The notes: generated by a model from the sequence alone, not told the origin. Positions 8,494 to 17,752 are shown, counted from the first letter of the stretch. The stretch is DNA of 64,000 nt from Caloramator proteoclasticus DSM 10124 (GCF_900129265.1 NZ_FQVG01000005.1:1-64000); one strand, 5' to 3'. A program made the numbers and translations.

Positions 8494-9305
8494 AAAAAAT
8501 TAGATTATCAAGGATAATTATATATCTGTTTTTAATTTTAATGTTCCTTATTTCTGTTTTTCCATTTTATTGGATGATTGTAGGTATGACAAATTCAGCT
8601 GTAGATGTTATAAAGGGAAAAATGACCTTTGGGAATCAATTTTTTCATAATGCAAAGGTATTATTTAGTAATTATGATGTAAAAAGAATCTTCTTTAATT
8701 CAATAAAGATATCTACATTAACAGTTCTTGGTTCCTTAGCTATATCTTCAATGGCAGCCTATGGATTTGAATTTTACCCCTCTAAAGCAAGGGAAAAAAC
8801 CTATGCCATTATACTTTTATCAATGATGGTTCCCTTTGCAGCCTTAATGATACCTCTATTTAGATTAATAGTTAAGCTTAATCTTTTAAATACCCACAGA
8901 GGATTAATTCTTACATCTTTAGCATCGGTATTTATAATATTCTTCTTTAGACAAAGCTTTAAGAGCTTTCCAAAGGAAATAATACAGGCTGCAAGAGTAG
9001 ATGGAGCAGGTGAGTTTAAAATATTTACTTCTATTGTTGTGCCATCTATGAAATCAACCTATGCAGCAGCTGCTATTTATTCATTTATGACAAGTTGGAA
9101 TGCTTACCTTTGGCCACTTATAATACTTCAAAGCGACAAGCAAAAGACGATGACGCTTTTAATTTCATCTATGTCGTCGGCATATTTTCCTGAGTATGGA
9201 GCAATAATGCTGGCAATAGTAATTGCAACATTACCTATGATTATAATTTTCTTTACATTGCAAAACTATTTTGTACAAGGTATGACGGGTTCATTAAAAC
9301 AGTAA
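8490..9305 (+). CDS. Sugar ABC transporter permease (MalG-like)
   Basis: A 271-residue permease with six predicted membrane spans. The EAA loop reads QAARVDGAGEFKIFTSIVVP near residue 165. The start ATG overlaps the end of the MalF-like gene (ATGA), implying translational coupling. With the MalF-like protein it forms the membrane channel for the binding protein encoded upstream; the sugar is probably an oligosaccharide such as maltodextrin, judged only from the neighbouring GH13 gene. Confidence 0.88.
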   Translation: MKKIRLSRIIIYLFLILMFLISVFPFYWMIVGMTNSAVDVIKGKMTFGNQFFHNAKVLFSNYDVKRIFFNSIKISTLTVLGSLAISSMAAYGFEFYPSKAREKTYAIILLSMMVPFAALMIPLFRLIVKLNLLNTHRGLILTSLASVFIIFFFRQSFKSFPKEIIQAARVDGAGEFKIFTSIVVPSMKSTYAAAAIYSFMTSWNAYLWPLIILQSDKQKTMTLLISSMSSAYFPEYGAIMLAIVIATLPMIIIFFTLQNYFVQGMTGSLKQ

Positions 9306-9328
9306 TAAATTTTAATATTAATTTTTAG

Positions 9329-9399
9329 CCCTATTAATGGATTTTTGGTAAGTATTTATTTTTTGTATCTATAAACAATTATAAAATCCATTAATGGGG
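9329..9399. terminator. Long-arm hairpin after the permease operon
   Basis: CCCTATTAATGGATTTT (9329-9345) pairs with AAAATCCATTAATGGGG (9383-9399) around a 37-nt loop and is followed by TATTTT. It ends the importer operon. The arm resembles the outer arms of the ~280-bp foldback element (TAGCCCCATTAAGGATTT), so it may be a collapsed relative. Confidence 0.6.
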
Positions 9400-9460
9400 T
9401 ATTTTAAACTTTGTAAATTTAGTAAAATAGAATATATAGAATTAAAAAGGAGGGGTTATT

Positions 9461-9877
9461 GTGAAGAGTTACAGAAAAGAACTTTGGTTTGAAATACCAA
9501 GAAGAAGAGGTTTTGTCAACATAACACATACTCTTCTGGATTGTGTTAGAGAAAGCGGCATAAAGGAGGGGCTTCTTCTCTGTAATGCAATGCATATTAC
9601 AGCAAGTGTTTTTATAAATGACGATGAATCAGGATTACATCACGACTTTGAGGTTTGGCTGGAAAAGCTTGCACCAGAAAAACCCTATAGCCAGTATAAA
9701 CACAATGGATTTGAGGATAATGCAGATGCACATTTGAAAAGAACTATAATGGGTAGAGAGGTTGTTGTTGCAATAACTGATGGTAAATTAGACTTAGGGC
9801 CTTGGGAGCAGGTTTTCTATGGTGAATTTGATGGTATGAGAAAAAAACGTGTTCTTGTTAAAATAATAGGAGAATGA
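9461..9877 (+). CDS. YjbQ family protein (UPF0047)
   Basis: A 138-residue cytosolic protein matching the YjbQ/UPF0047 fold: start motif [16 protein letters not shown], then [21 protein letters not shown] and the conserved C-terminal [16 protein letters not shown]. Some family members complement thiamin phosphate synthase mutants weakly; the physiological role is unknown, and no thi gene lies nearby. GTG start behind GGAGGGG. The gene is followed within ~10 bp by the structured leader of the tungstate operon and may be read through into it. Confidence 0.85.
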   Translation: MKSYRKELWFEIPRRRGFVNITHTLLDCVRESGIKEGLLLCNAMHITASVFINDDESGLHHDFEVWLEKLAPEKPYSQYKHNGFEDNADAHLKRTIMGREVVVAITDGKLDLGPWEQVFYGEFDGMRKKRVLVKIIGE

Positions 9878-9899
9878 TATAATAGGTATAGCTTCGAGC

Positions 9900-9980
9900 T
9901 GAACATCCTAAGGCTTTGCTATGGATGACAGCCGATAGGGTATATTTGGAAACGAATATGCCTCCCATATAGGAAAGGAG
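9900..9980 (+). promoter_or_regulatory. Structured RNA leader of tupABC (candidate tungsten/molybdenum-cofactor riboswitch)
   Basis: The segment folds into two obvious domains. CAT-CC at 9904-9908 pairs with GG-ATG at 9923-9927; the internal loop contains CCTAAG (9907-9912) opposite TATGG (9920-9924), the canonical 11-nt GAAA-tetraloop receptor. Downstream ATATTTG (9942-9948) and CGAATAT (9953-9959) form a 7-bp stem capped by a GAAA tetraloop (9949-9952), with GGG/CCC pairs outside. A tetraloop plus its receptor implies a tertiary contact, as in riboswitches. It ends at the ribosome site of tupA. A Moco/Tuco-type identity is inferred from position only; I could not match a full consensus. Confidence 0.5.
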
Positions 9981-9989
9981 TTGTATATA

Positions 9990-10811
9990 TTGAAAAGACG
10001 TTTATCATTATATTTTATATTTTTAATTTTATTGATTACTATATCCTGCGGAAAACAAGTTAATAATAGGGAGATTATATTAGCAACCACAACAAGTACT
10101 CGTGATTCAGGTCTTTTAGATTACATACTACCAGAGTTTGAAAAAGAATATGGTTATAAAGTTAATGTGGTTGCAGTAGGTACAGGACAAGCAATTAGAC
10201 TTGGTATGGATGGTAATGCCGATGTGCTTCTAGTTCATTCAAAGGAAGATGAAGAGAAGTTTGTGAGGGAAGGATACGGTATTGAACGTTTTGATGTTAT
10301 GTATAATGATTTTGTAATATTAGGACCAAAGGATGATAGAGCACAGATTAAAGGAATTTCTACTGCAAAAGATGCACTTAAAAAAATCTATAGTGCAAAG
10401 GCAGAGTTTGTTTCAAGAGGTGACGAATCAGGTACTCATAAGTTTGAAAAGAGGCTTTGGGAAAAAATAGGGATAAATCCTCAGGGTGATTGGTATGTAA
10501 AGGTAGGAAAAGGGATGGCAGAAACTCTTTTAATGGCAAGTGAGAAAGGAGCCTATACGATATCGGATAGGGCAACATATCTTACATTAAAGGAAAAATT
10601 AGATTTAGAGGTATTAGTAGAAGGAAAAGAGGATTTAAAAAATCAATATGGAGTTATAGCTGTCAATTCAAGTAAAAACAGCAGAATAAACAAGGATGGA
10701 GCACAGTGTTTTGTAGAATGGATTTTATCAGAAAAGTCACAGAGGCTAATTGGTGAGTTTGGAAAAGAAAAGTTTGGACAGAGTTTATTTATACCTAATG
10801 CCAAAAAGTAA
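9990..10811 (+). CDS. tupA: Tungstate-binding lipoprotein TupA
   Basis: A 273-residue ABC-importer binding protein. It begins with a lipoprotein signal ending ITISCGK (Cys ~21) and carries the TupA signature ATTTSTRDSGLLDYILP, then AVGTGQAIRLGMDGNADVLL and FVSRGDESGTHKFEKRLW. TupA binds tungstate more tightly than molybdate, supplying tungstoenzymes such as aldehyde:ferredoxin oxidoreductase; none is in the window. TTG 9990 is preferred over TTG 9981 because GGAAAGGAG ends at 9980, leaving 9 nt. First gene of tupABC, behind a structured leader that may control translation. Confidence 0.88.
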   Translation: MKRRLSLYFIFLILLITISCGKQVNNREIILATTTSTRDSGLLDYILPEFEKEYGYKVNVVAVGTGQAIRLGMDGNADVLLVHSKEDEEKFVREGYGIERFDVMYNDFVILGPKDDRAQIKGISTAKDALKKIYSAKAEFVSRGDESGTHKFEKRLWEKIGINPQGDWYVKVGKGMAETLLMASEKGAYTISDRATYLTLKEKLDLEVLVEGKEDLKNQYGVIAVNSSKNSRINKDGAQCFVEWILSEKSQRLIGEFGKEKFGQSLFIPNAKK

Positions 10812-10829
10812 AAGAAGGAGTTGTTTTTA

Positions 10830-11519
10830 TTGAGGTCTATTTGGCAGGGAACTGTAGGTGCCTTTAATTTGATATTAGGTTTTGATAGAAACATAATTGA
10901 GATAGTTCTACTATCTCTTTATGTTTCTTTTATGTCAACAATTATATCAAGTGTTATTGGTATTTTTTTATCACTATTTATTACAATTGAAGATTTTAAA
11001 TTTAATAAAGGCTTAAAGGGAATAATAAATACATTTATGGCTATTCCACCTGTTGTTGCAGGGCTTTTAGTATATATTCTCTTTTCAAAAAGGGGACCAC
11101 TTGGAAGTTTAGGACTTCTCTTTACACCGACTGTTATGATTATAGCTCAAATAATAATTATAGTTCCACTAATTGCAGGCACAGCTATAAATATTGTAAA
11201 TACCAAAGGAAGTATAATATTGGAGGAACTTAATAATTTAAATGCCGATAAAATAAGTAGGTATATCTTACTTTTTAGAGAGCTTAAGTTTAATATTATA
11301 GCAACTGTATTTTTAGGTTTTTCAAGAGCGGTATCAGAAGTTGGTGCAGTTATGTTGGTTGGTGGTAATATAGAACACAAAACCCGAGTTATGACTACTT
11401 ATATAGTACTACAAACTAATATGGGTAATTTTGAAGAGGCAATTGCTGTTGGTATAATACTTTTATGTATATCATTTTTAGTTAACCTATTAATATCAAA
11501 TTTAAATAGGGAGAGTTAA
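10830..11519 (+). CDS. tupB: Tungstate ABC transporter permease TupB
   Basis: A 229-residue membrane protein with about five hydrophobic spans (for example IVLLSLYVSFMSTIISSVIGIFL cut into the first span, and AIPPVVAGLLVYILF). The EAA-type loop is in GFSRAVSEVGAVMLVGGN. It is a single-permease importer of the Tup/Mod type. The TTG at 10830 is used because AAGAAGGAG ends at 10820; an in-frame TTG at 10821 would leave no spacing. It lies 18 bp after tupA and 4 bp before tupC, so the three are co-transcribed. Confidence 0.85.
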   Translation: MRSIWQGTVGAFNLILGFDRNIIEIVLLSLYVSFMSTIISSVIGIFLSLFITIEDFKFNKGLKGIINTFMAIPPVVAGLLVYILFSKRGPLGSLGLLFTPTVMIIAQIIIIVPLIAGTAINIVNTKGSIILEELNNLNADKISRYILLFRELKFNIIATVFLGFSRAVSEVGAVMLVGGNIEHKTRVMTTYIVLQTNMGNFEEAIAVGIILLCISFLVNLLISNLNRES

Positions 11520-11523
11520 AATA

Positions 11524-12198
11524 ATGGAGGTTTTAATAAGGGATTTAGTATATAAAAAGGATGGATTTTATTTAAATATAAAAAATTTATCCTTAAAAAA
11601 TGCTAATATATATGGAATATTAGGCCAAAATGGTTCAGGTAAAAGTACACTTTTAAGGATATTAAGTGGTAATTTAAAGGGATATGAGGGTAAAGTGGAG
11701 TTTTGTGAAGATGAAAATAAAATTTATAACAATATATCTGTCTTATCACAAAAACCCTATCTTTTTAACTGTTCTGTTGAAGATAACATAAAAATGAGTA
11801 TAAAGTGGGCAAATACAAGTTTAGATAAATTAAGTGAAATAGTTAAGATGTTAAAATTAGAAAATCTATTAAAAAGAAATGCCACAAGTTTATCTGGAGG
11901 AGAAATGCAGAGGGTTGCAATTGCAAGGGTAATTGCTCAAAGTAAGGGGCTTATGCTGTTTGACGAACCAACAGCAAGTATAGATCCTAAAAATACAAGA
12001 ATAATAGAAGAGGCTATTTTAAACAGCAAAAAAGATGATAGATGTATTGTTGTTGTAACACATAACATCTATCAAGCAATAAGACTATGTGATAGGATAA
12101 TATTTATGAATATGGGGAGGATTGTAGAGGAAATTGACAAAGCACACATACAGGAAAATGAAATAATAAGGGAATATCTACTTCATACTTCTTCCTAA
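11524..12198 (+). CDS. tupC: Tungstate ABC transporter ATPase TupC
   Basis: A 224-residue cytosolic ATPase. Walker A is GQNGSGKST (~34-42), the signature is LSGGEMQRVAIARV (~122), and Walker B is LMLFDEPTAS (~141), with the switch His in VVVTHN. It lacks the C-terminal oxyanion-sensing domain found in ModC. It powers uptake through TupB. The 3' end overlaps the convergent gerC-like gene by 21 bp, so no separate terminator exists between them. Confidence 0.88.
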   Translation: MEVLIRDLVYKKDGFYLNIKNLSLKNANIYGILGQNGSGKSTLLRILSGNLKGYEGKVEFCEDENKIYNNISVLSQKPYLFNCSVEDNIKMSIKWANTSLDKLSEIVKMLKLENLLKRNATSLSGGEMQRVAIARVIAQSKGLMLFDEPTASIDPKNTRIIEEAILNSKKDDRCIVVVTHNIYQAIRLCDRIIFMNMGRIVEEIDKAHIQENEIIREYLLHTSS

Positions 12199-13272
12199 GT
12201 CAACAAGTATAACCTTTACCTTTACATTTATTTGAGCCCTTTGAAATTCTTCATCTGTTAAAAGGGGGCTGTGCTTACCTAACTTTGCAGCAGCATATTT
12301 TGTAATATCAAAACAGTCTATTTTATACTTATTTTGTACCTTTTCGATTGTTTTATTAAGTTGCTCTGTAATATATTCCTCAAAGGTCCTTTCAATCTCC
12401 TTTGCTTCCTTTGCGGTAATTGCAGTGTTATGTATAGTATCGGTTTTTAAGTTGCCCTTTAATGTTATGTTTATTGTATAAATAAGCTTATCATCATAAT
12501 CAACTTCTACGTTTACATAATTTTTTGCTTTAATGGTATAACATATTTTAGGATTGTTATCCTTTATTATGCTTATATATCCATCGCTTTTTCTACTTCT
12601 TATCATATTTATATAAAAGGCTTCCTCTAATGGAATAATATGTTTTAGTTTAGCACCATCAAATACACAAATCCCAGCAATTTTAGGCTTCCCCTTATCA
12701 TCAACTATATATGGAAGTATTATTCTTCTACCTGTTTGATGATACATAAACAAAAGTTCTTTTATGGTTACTTCTTTTGGGAAAAAATTTGCTAAATATG
12801 AAAATTTTAATATGCCTGATATTGCCTCAGACATACTTGTATTATCAATGGGAACCATACTAAAAAAGTGTTTTGTATCACCTTCTGTTATACAAACATA
12901 GGCGATTTCATTTCTATTCTCATTTCTAACTAATGTGTCAAGTAAATCCTCTATTCCATATTCTGCCCATTCTCTACTAATAAGGTATAGTTTTTCTGTT
13001 CCAACTAAAAATTTTTTACTCATTACTGTTTGCCTATCGTTTATAGTATTATAAATTGTTTCGGCGATACCAGGAGATATAAGCCTTTCAACTTCTCCAT
13101 CACCTTTAAATACGAACATCTCGATAGGATCAACTATTTTTTTTTGACCTTCTTTTTGAACGTCGTACCCAATCCCAATAATTATTGATAGATTTTCAAT
13201 AGGTTCCATTTCATAGCATCCTGTAAAAGTAGTTAATGCAATTAATAAAATTATAAGTACATTTCTTTTCAT
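12178..13272 (-). CDS. Ger(x)C family spore germination lipoprotein (GerC)
   Basis: A 364-residue exported lipoprotein: signal peptide MKRNVLIILLIALTTFTG followed by the lipidated Cys. The family's opening YEMEPIENLSIIIGIGYD and the C-terminal domain with KEIERTFEEYITEQLNK are seen. GerC is the membrane-anchored third subunit of a nutrient germinant receptor in the inner spore membrane. Last gene of the gerA-gerB-gerC operon; its start overlaps the end of gerB by 4 bp. Expression in the forespore (sigma-G) is expected from family knowledge; the promoter was not identified with certainty. Confidence 0.88.
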   Translation of the reverse strand: MKRNVLIILLIALTTFTGCYEMEPIENLSIIIGIGYDVQKEGQKKIVDPIEMFVFKGDGEVERLISPGIAETIYNTINDRQTVMSKKFLVGTEKLYLISREWAEYGIEDLLDTLVRNENRNEIAYVCITEGDTKHFFSMVPIDNTSMSEAISGILKFSYLANFFPKEVTIKELLFMYHQTGRRIILPYIVDDKGKPKIAGICVFDGAKLKHIIPLEEAFYINMIRSRKSDGYISIIKDNNPKICYTIKAKNYVNVEVDYDDKLIYTINITLKGNLKTDTIHNTAITAKEAKEIERTFEEYITEQLNKTIEKVQNKYKIDCFDITKYAAAKLGKHSPLLTDEEFQRAQINVKVKVILVDLGRSMK

Positions 13273-14348
13273 ATACCCTTCATCACCTTTAGTTTAGATA
13301 GTATAGCCGTTATAATAGAATATAAAAGTACAATATATACAATATATGGTATTGTGTTGTCAAGGAATACATTTCTTCCGTGTTCAGGTATCATAAAAAT
13401 TGTAAACATCATAACAAAGGGCCAAGTAATAAGGCAGCTTTTTTTATAGGGGATATGGGTAAGTCTTGAAAAGGTATGGGCAATAACAAAGTAATCACAG
13501 GCCAAAATCTTCAAAATAATACCACTCCAAAGGAAGATGAATACTATTTTAAAATCAGATATTATGCTAATTTCTATAGTCTCCATTATAAAAAGCACAG
13601 GATAATATATTTTGGTTGTAAGTTCAAACCCAAGGTAGTAAATGGTTAAAAAAGTTAAAGAAGTATATATTAGTGCTATAATTATGGAAGATATAAAACC
13701 TGCGTTTTTTATAGTTTTTTTGCTAACAACATAAGGTAATATAAAAAATGAGATTTCTATTCCTGCATAGGAGTAAAAGGAGGCAGGTATAGATGATATA
13801 ATTTTTTCAAAAGAGGATATAATGGGAAGAATATTAGTTGTATCTCCTTTTTTAATTGTAAAGAGAGGAAAAAGAAAAAGCATTGATGAAAAATAAAATA
13901 CAATTTCAGACAGCCTTCCTAATGATTGAAGCCCAAAACTTGCTGTAAAAACAATTGTTAAAGAAACTACTGTAACAATCATTGAGGGGGGAAGGAAAAA
14001 AGAAATTTCCTTACTTAAAACATTAAAAAATCCTGACAAAACAGAAGATGCATAAATGGTTAGAGTTAACATAAAAAATATAAATATAATTTTAGTAAAA
14101 AATTTACCATATATCCTTTCGTTTAGGGTATAAAAGTCAATAAAACCTAAATTTTTATAAGATAAATAGGCACAGTAGGTTATTGTCAAAGGATATATGC
14201 ATCCTATAAACATAGAAATCCATCCACTCTGTTCTGCCTTTTGGCAAATAGAATTTGGAGCAGAAAGAATACCAATTCCAACAACAGCACTTATTAGGAT
14301 AAATATATATTGCCTCTTGGTAATTTTATTTTCAATTACTTTACTCAT
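13269..14348 (-). CDS. GerAB/YndE-family spore germination permease (GerB)
   Basis: A 359-residue integral membrane protein with about ten spans, beginning ITKRQYIFILISAVVGIGIL, the start typical of the APC-superfamily germinant-receptor B subunit. In well-studied receptors this subunit binds the nutrient germinant; the specific germinant here cannot be deduced. The start ATG overlaps the gerA stop (ATGA on the minus strand), and its own end overlaps gerC, giving tight coupling of the three subunits. Confidence 0.88.
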   Translation of the reverse strand: MSKVIENKITKRQYIFILISAVVGIGILSAPNSICQKAEQSGWISMFIGCIYPLTITYCAYLSYKNLGFIDFYTLNERIYGKFFTKIIFIFFMLTLTIYASSVLSGFFNVLSKEISFFLPPSMIVTVVSLTIVFTASFGLQSLGRLSEIVFYFSSMLFLFPLFTIKKGDTTNILPIISSFEKIISSIPASFYSYAGIEISFFILPYVVSKKTIKNAGFISSIIIALIYTSLTFLTIYYLGFELTTKIYYPVLFIMETIEISIISDFKIVFIFLWSGIILKILACDYFVIAHTFSRLTHIPYKKSCLITWPFVMMFTIFMIPEHGRNVFLDNTIPYIVYIVLLYSIITAILSKLKVMKGI

Positions 14349-15805
14349 ATTTTACCCTTCTTTATTTTTAAACTTTTAGGCTTTCTAAGTATTTTATCTA
14401 ATGGGAACCTAATTACGGTATCTTTAAGGTCAGAGTAATTAAGTGGTGCAAAGGGAGCAAAATAAGGTATTCCAAAGGAGTTCATATTAATAAGTATTAT
14501 TACTATAAGGTAAAATCCAAGTATTACACCTAAAAGGCCAAACATATGAGCTAATATTAGCATTGGAAACCTAAGAAATCTAATAGAAAGTGCCATTTCG
14601 TAATTAGGAATTAAGAAGGATGCTATAACGGTTGTAGAAACAACAACTAAAGTTGTTGGACTTACCAATCCTGCCTTTGTTGCAGCTTCTCCTATTACGA
14701 TACCTCCAACTATACCAAGGGTTTGACCAATTGGAGTTGGGAGTCTTAGTCCACCTTCACGGAGAAGTTCGACAGCAATCTCCATAGTTAAAATTTCTAA
14801 GAAGGGTGGGAGAGGTATTCCAAGCCTCGAGTTATATATAACCTTAATTAGTTTAATTGGAACGATTGCAGATGTATAGGATAAAACGCAAAGATATATA
14901 GGTGTTGCTAAAAGAACAAGTATTGCAGATAAAGTCCTTGTAAGTCTAACAAAAACAGAAGTTAAAATCCTTTGAGAATAATCTTCAAATCCCTGAAAAA
15001 ATTCGATAAACACTGCTGGTGCAATTAAGGCATAGGGTGCACCAGATATTAAAATCGCAGCCTTTCCCTGAAATAGGTCAGATACAACCTTATCTGGCTT
15101 TTCAGTATTTTTAAGTTGAGGGAAAAAACCGTAGGGGAAATCCTCAATAAGCTGCTCTATATAACCTGTACAAAGGATATATGGGAGTTTTTTTATTCTA
15201 TTTAATTTAAATTTAATAGTATCAAGTACAACAGGATCGATTACTCCATCTAAATAGATTATTGCGGCATCGGCATTGTTTTCAGTTCCAAGAATTAGCC
15301 TTTCTATTCTTAGCTTGTTTGATTTCACTTTATTTTGAATGAGTGCTAAGTTTATTTCTATGTTTTCCACAAAACATTCACGACCGCCTCTTAAAGTTTT
15401 TTCTATATTGGATTCCTGTATGTTCCTATGAGGTATATCGGAGGTATCGCAAAGTATTGCTTGATTTGTTTTATCTATTAATATCAGACATTTTCCACGC
15501 AGGAGTTCTACAGTTATATTGTCAAGGTGTTTTATTATTGTAGCTTCACTTACAGATAGATAGTTTTGCATTATATATTCTGCGGGGTTATCTATTGTTT
15601 CTAAGTCTTCCTTTACTTTATTTAAGAGGGGACTTATAATATGTAGCTCTATGGATTTGCGATTACAAAGGTTAGTTACATAGAGTATAAAACATTTTGT
15701 TCTTTTATTTATAAGTATTTCTCGTTTTACCAATGTTGAAGAATTAGGCATATAGGATATAATTTTATTTATGTTTTGGTATATGTTTTTGCTGAGATGC
15801 TCCAT
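14345..15805 (-). CDS. GerA-family spore germination protein (GerA)
   Basis: A 486-residue protein with a soluble N-terminal half and about five membrane spans in the C-terminal half. Family motifs seen are EDFPYGFFPQL, the segment GRLR-equivalent GLRLPTPIGQTLGIVGG, and YEMALSIRFLRFPMLI. GerA subunits assemble into the ion-channel part of the germinant receptor. ATG 15805 is preferred over an in-frame GTG at 15814, because AGAGGTG overlaps the latter. It is the first gene of the minus-strand ger operon. Confidence 0.88.
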   Translation of the reverse strand: MEHLSKNIYQNINKIISYMPNSSTLVKREILINKRTKCFILYVTNLCNRKSIELHIISPLLNKVKEDLETIDNPAEYIMQNYLSVSEATIIKHLDNITVELLRGKCLILIDKTNQAILCDTSDIPHRNIQESNIEKTLRGGRECFVENIEINLALIQNKVKSNKLRIERLILGTENNADAAIIYLDGVIDPVVLDTIKFKLNRIKKLPYILCTGYIEQLIEDFPYGFFPQLKNTEKPDKVVSDLFQGKAAILISGAPYALIAPAVFIEFFQGFEDYSQRILTSVFVRLTRTLSAILVLLATPIYLCVLSYTSAIVPIKLIKVIYNSRLGIPLPPFLEILTMEIAVELLREGGLRLPTPIGQTLGIVGGIVIGEAATKAGLVSPTTLVVVSTTVIASFLIPNYEMALSIRFLRFPMLILAHMFGLLGVILGFYLIVIILINMNSFGIPYFAPFAPLNYSDLKDTVIRFPLDKILRKPKSLKIKKGKI

Positions 15806-16122
15806 ATTCAACACCTCTAATATTTTTATTTAAAAATATAATTGGCTAAAATCTTAAAAATTATGTATAATTCTTATAAGAAGTTTTAAGGAGGATTTTA
15901 CATACAAAATATCGAATATTGTATATTATAAGTTATAATCACACGATTTCCCGGGAAATATAAAAAAATGTGAAAACCTAATGTAAATAATATCATTTAA
16001 TTTCGAAATTTAGAGAAGAGGGAAATAATTATAATTTAAAAGTGTTTTACATATGGCTGAATTGATGGGATATAGTGACTTTATAAAATCAATTTGATTT
16101 TGAAAAATTTGGAGGGATGAAA
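15806..16122. other. Divergent intergenic region between gerA and lysA
   Basis: About 315 bp, AT-rich, that must hold both the forespore promoter of gerA and the lysA promoter. Seen: an AAGGAGGATTTTAC ribosome-site-like stretch at ~15889 with no ATG behind it, the palindrome TTTCCCGGGAAA near 15950, and AAAATCAATTTGATTTT just before lysA. I looked for a lysine riboswitch or T-box and saw no convincing candidate. Confidence 0.5.
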
Positions 16123-17415
16123 ATGTTTGGGTATAGAGGATTAACGATGGCAGAGGATGGTATGCTTAAAATATCTGATGTAAGATGTGATTATTTGGTT
16201 AAAAAATATGGTACTCCTCTTTATGTTATGAATGAGGAGGAGATATTAGAGAGAATAAGGGATATAAAACAAAATCACATTTTAAAATATAATGGAGTTG
16301 CAGCCTATGCAAGCAAAGCCTTTTTAAACAAAGAGATGTGTCGAATAATAAAAAGAGAGGGGTTATGGCTTGATGTTGTTTCAGGCGGAGAACTCTATAC
16401 TGCAAAATCTGTAGATTTTCCTATGGAAAATGTAATCTTCCACGGAAATAATAAAACCTATGAAGAGCTTAGTATGGCAGTTGAGTATGGTGTAGGAAGA
16501 ATTGTGATAGATAACTTTAATGAAATAGACATTTTAGAGGATATTTTAAAAGAAAATAAAAAAACAATAGATGTTCAAATAAGGGTAACTCCTGGTATAG
16601 ATGGCCATACCCACGAATTTATTAGAACAGGTCAGGTGGATTCAAAATTTGGTTTCCCAATGCACGATGAAAGTGCATTATATGCTGTAAAGAGGATATT
16701 AAATTCAGAAGGTTTAAATTTAAGGGGTGTGCATGCCCATATAGGTTCACAGCTACATCAAAATAATATATATAGGCTTGAAGTTGAAATACTTGCAAAG
16801 TTTGTAGGGGATATTAAGAATTTATTTGGCTATGAAATTGATGAAATAAATTGTGGAGGCGGATTTGGTATATTTTACAATGAGGAGGATAAGCGATTAC
16901 CAATTAGCTTTTTTACGGATGTAATCCACGAAGCAGTAGATGAGTTTTTTAATAAATATAATCTTAAAAAACCAACTGTTTTTATAGAACCAGGAAGATG
17001 GATAGTAGGAGAAGCTGGAGTTACTTTGTATAAGGTAGGTGCAATAAAAGATATTAAAGGAGTTAGAAAATATGTTAGTGTTGATGGTGGTATGACTGAT
17101 AATATAAGAACAGCCCTTTATTCTGCAAAATATACTGCAGTTGTTGCAAATAAATTAAATATTGATGATAAAGAGGTTGTAACCATATGTGGTAAGTGCT
17201 GTGAATCAGGGGATATTTTGATAAGGGATATAAGTCTTCCTAAATTAGAAAAGGGGGATATACTTGCAGTTTTGAGTACAGGTGCCTACAACTATTCTAT
17301 GGCAAGCAATTACAATAGAATTCCAAGACCTCCGGTTGTTATAGTTAATAATGGAAAAGACAGATTAATTGTAAAAAGGGAGACCTATGATGATATTTTA
17401 AGAAATGATATATAA
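16123..17415 (+). CDS. lysA: Diaminopimelate decarboxylase
   Basis: A 430-residue PLP-dependent enzyme converting meso-diaminopimelate to lysine. The PLP Lys is in AAYASKAFLNKEM (~56); other family motifs are GVHAHIGSQLH, NCGGGFGIFY, EPGRWIVGEAG, and the active-site CGKCCESGD. Length is usual for LysA. ATG 16123 is chosen because GGAGGG (16111-16116) directly abuts the in-frame ATG at 16117 but leaves 6 nt to 16123. The gene stands alone; its terminator region contains foldback element copy B. Confidence 0.92.
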   Translation: MFGYRGLTMAEDGMLKISDVRCDYLVKKYGTPLYVMNEEEILERIRDIKQNHILKYNGVAAYASKAFLNKEMCRIIKREGLWLDVVSGGELYTAKSVDFPMENVIFHGNNKTYEELSMAVEYGVGRIVIDNFNEIDILEDILKENKKTIDVQIRVTPGIDGHTHEFIRTGQVDSKFGFPMHDESALYAVKRILNSEGLNLRGVHAHIGSQLHQNNIYRLEVEILAKFVGDIKNLFGYEIDEINCGGGFGIFYNEEDKRLPISFFTDVIHEAVDEFFNKYNLKKPTVFIEPGRWIVGEAGVTLYKVGAIKDIKGVRKYVSVDGGMTDNIRTALYSAKYTAVVANKLNIDDKEVVTICGKCCESGDILIRDISLPKLEKGDILAVLSTGAYNYSMASNYNRIPRPPVVIVNNGKDRLIVKRETYDDILRNDI

Positions 17416-17427
17416 AGATATATGCTC

Positions 17428-17449
17428 TATAGATAATTATTTCATCTAT
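17428..17449. repeat. Left direct repeat flanking foldback element copy B
   Basis: These 22 bp match 17731-17752 at 19 positions. Joining the flanks restores a stem, GCTCTATAGATG with CATATATGGAGC, followed by TTTTATTT, a plausible lysA terminator. Confidence 0.65.
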
Positions 17450-17730
17450 CAAGCTGTTGAAAAAAGTTATATATCGATTAGCCCCATAAAGGATTTTAAG
17501 GCATTCCTTCATTTCGCTAATCAATTCTAAGCTTTTCTTTGTTTGAAAAGTCCTACCCTCGCGATGCCATCGTCCTGATGGCCGCTCGGCTCGGCACGTC
17601 CTGTGCCGAATTACGGACTTTTCCAAAGTCGAAAAGCTAAGAATTGCTAAAGCTTATGAAAGAGCCTTTTTAAATCCTTTCACGGGGCTTTTTAATACTT
17701 TAGCTAACAAACAGTTTTGTTAACAATTAG
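17450..17730. mobile_element. Foldback (MITE-like) element, copy B, ~281 bp
   Basis: Same element as at 1578-1865: outer arms TAGCCCCATAAAGGATTTT and AAATCCTTTCACGGGGC, inner arms AAGCTTTTC and GAAAAGCTAAG, and the GC-rich double-hairpin core identical to the other two copies. A minus-strand open frame crosses it, but that frame exists only because the element is GC-rich and has no start region. It lies downstream of lysA inside the rebuilt terminator. Confidence 0.75.
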
Positions 17731-17752
17731 CATAGATGATTATTTCATATAT
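17731..17752. repeat. Right direct repeat flanking foldback element copy B
   Basis: Near-copy (19 of 22) of 17428-17449, followed by GGAGC and TTTTATTT. The three mismatches suggest this is an older insertion than copy C, whose repeats are identical. Confidence 0.65.

Noticed and set aside
15806-16122. Lysine riboswitch or T-box upstream of lysA
   Set aside because: No five-helix lysine aptamer features, T-box sequence or terminator were found in the ~310 bp.
17345-17626. Minus-strand open frame over lysA and the foldback element
   Set aside because: It exists only because of the GC-rich element core, has no ribosome site or recognisable sequence, and the same core in copies A and C is not coding.
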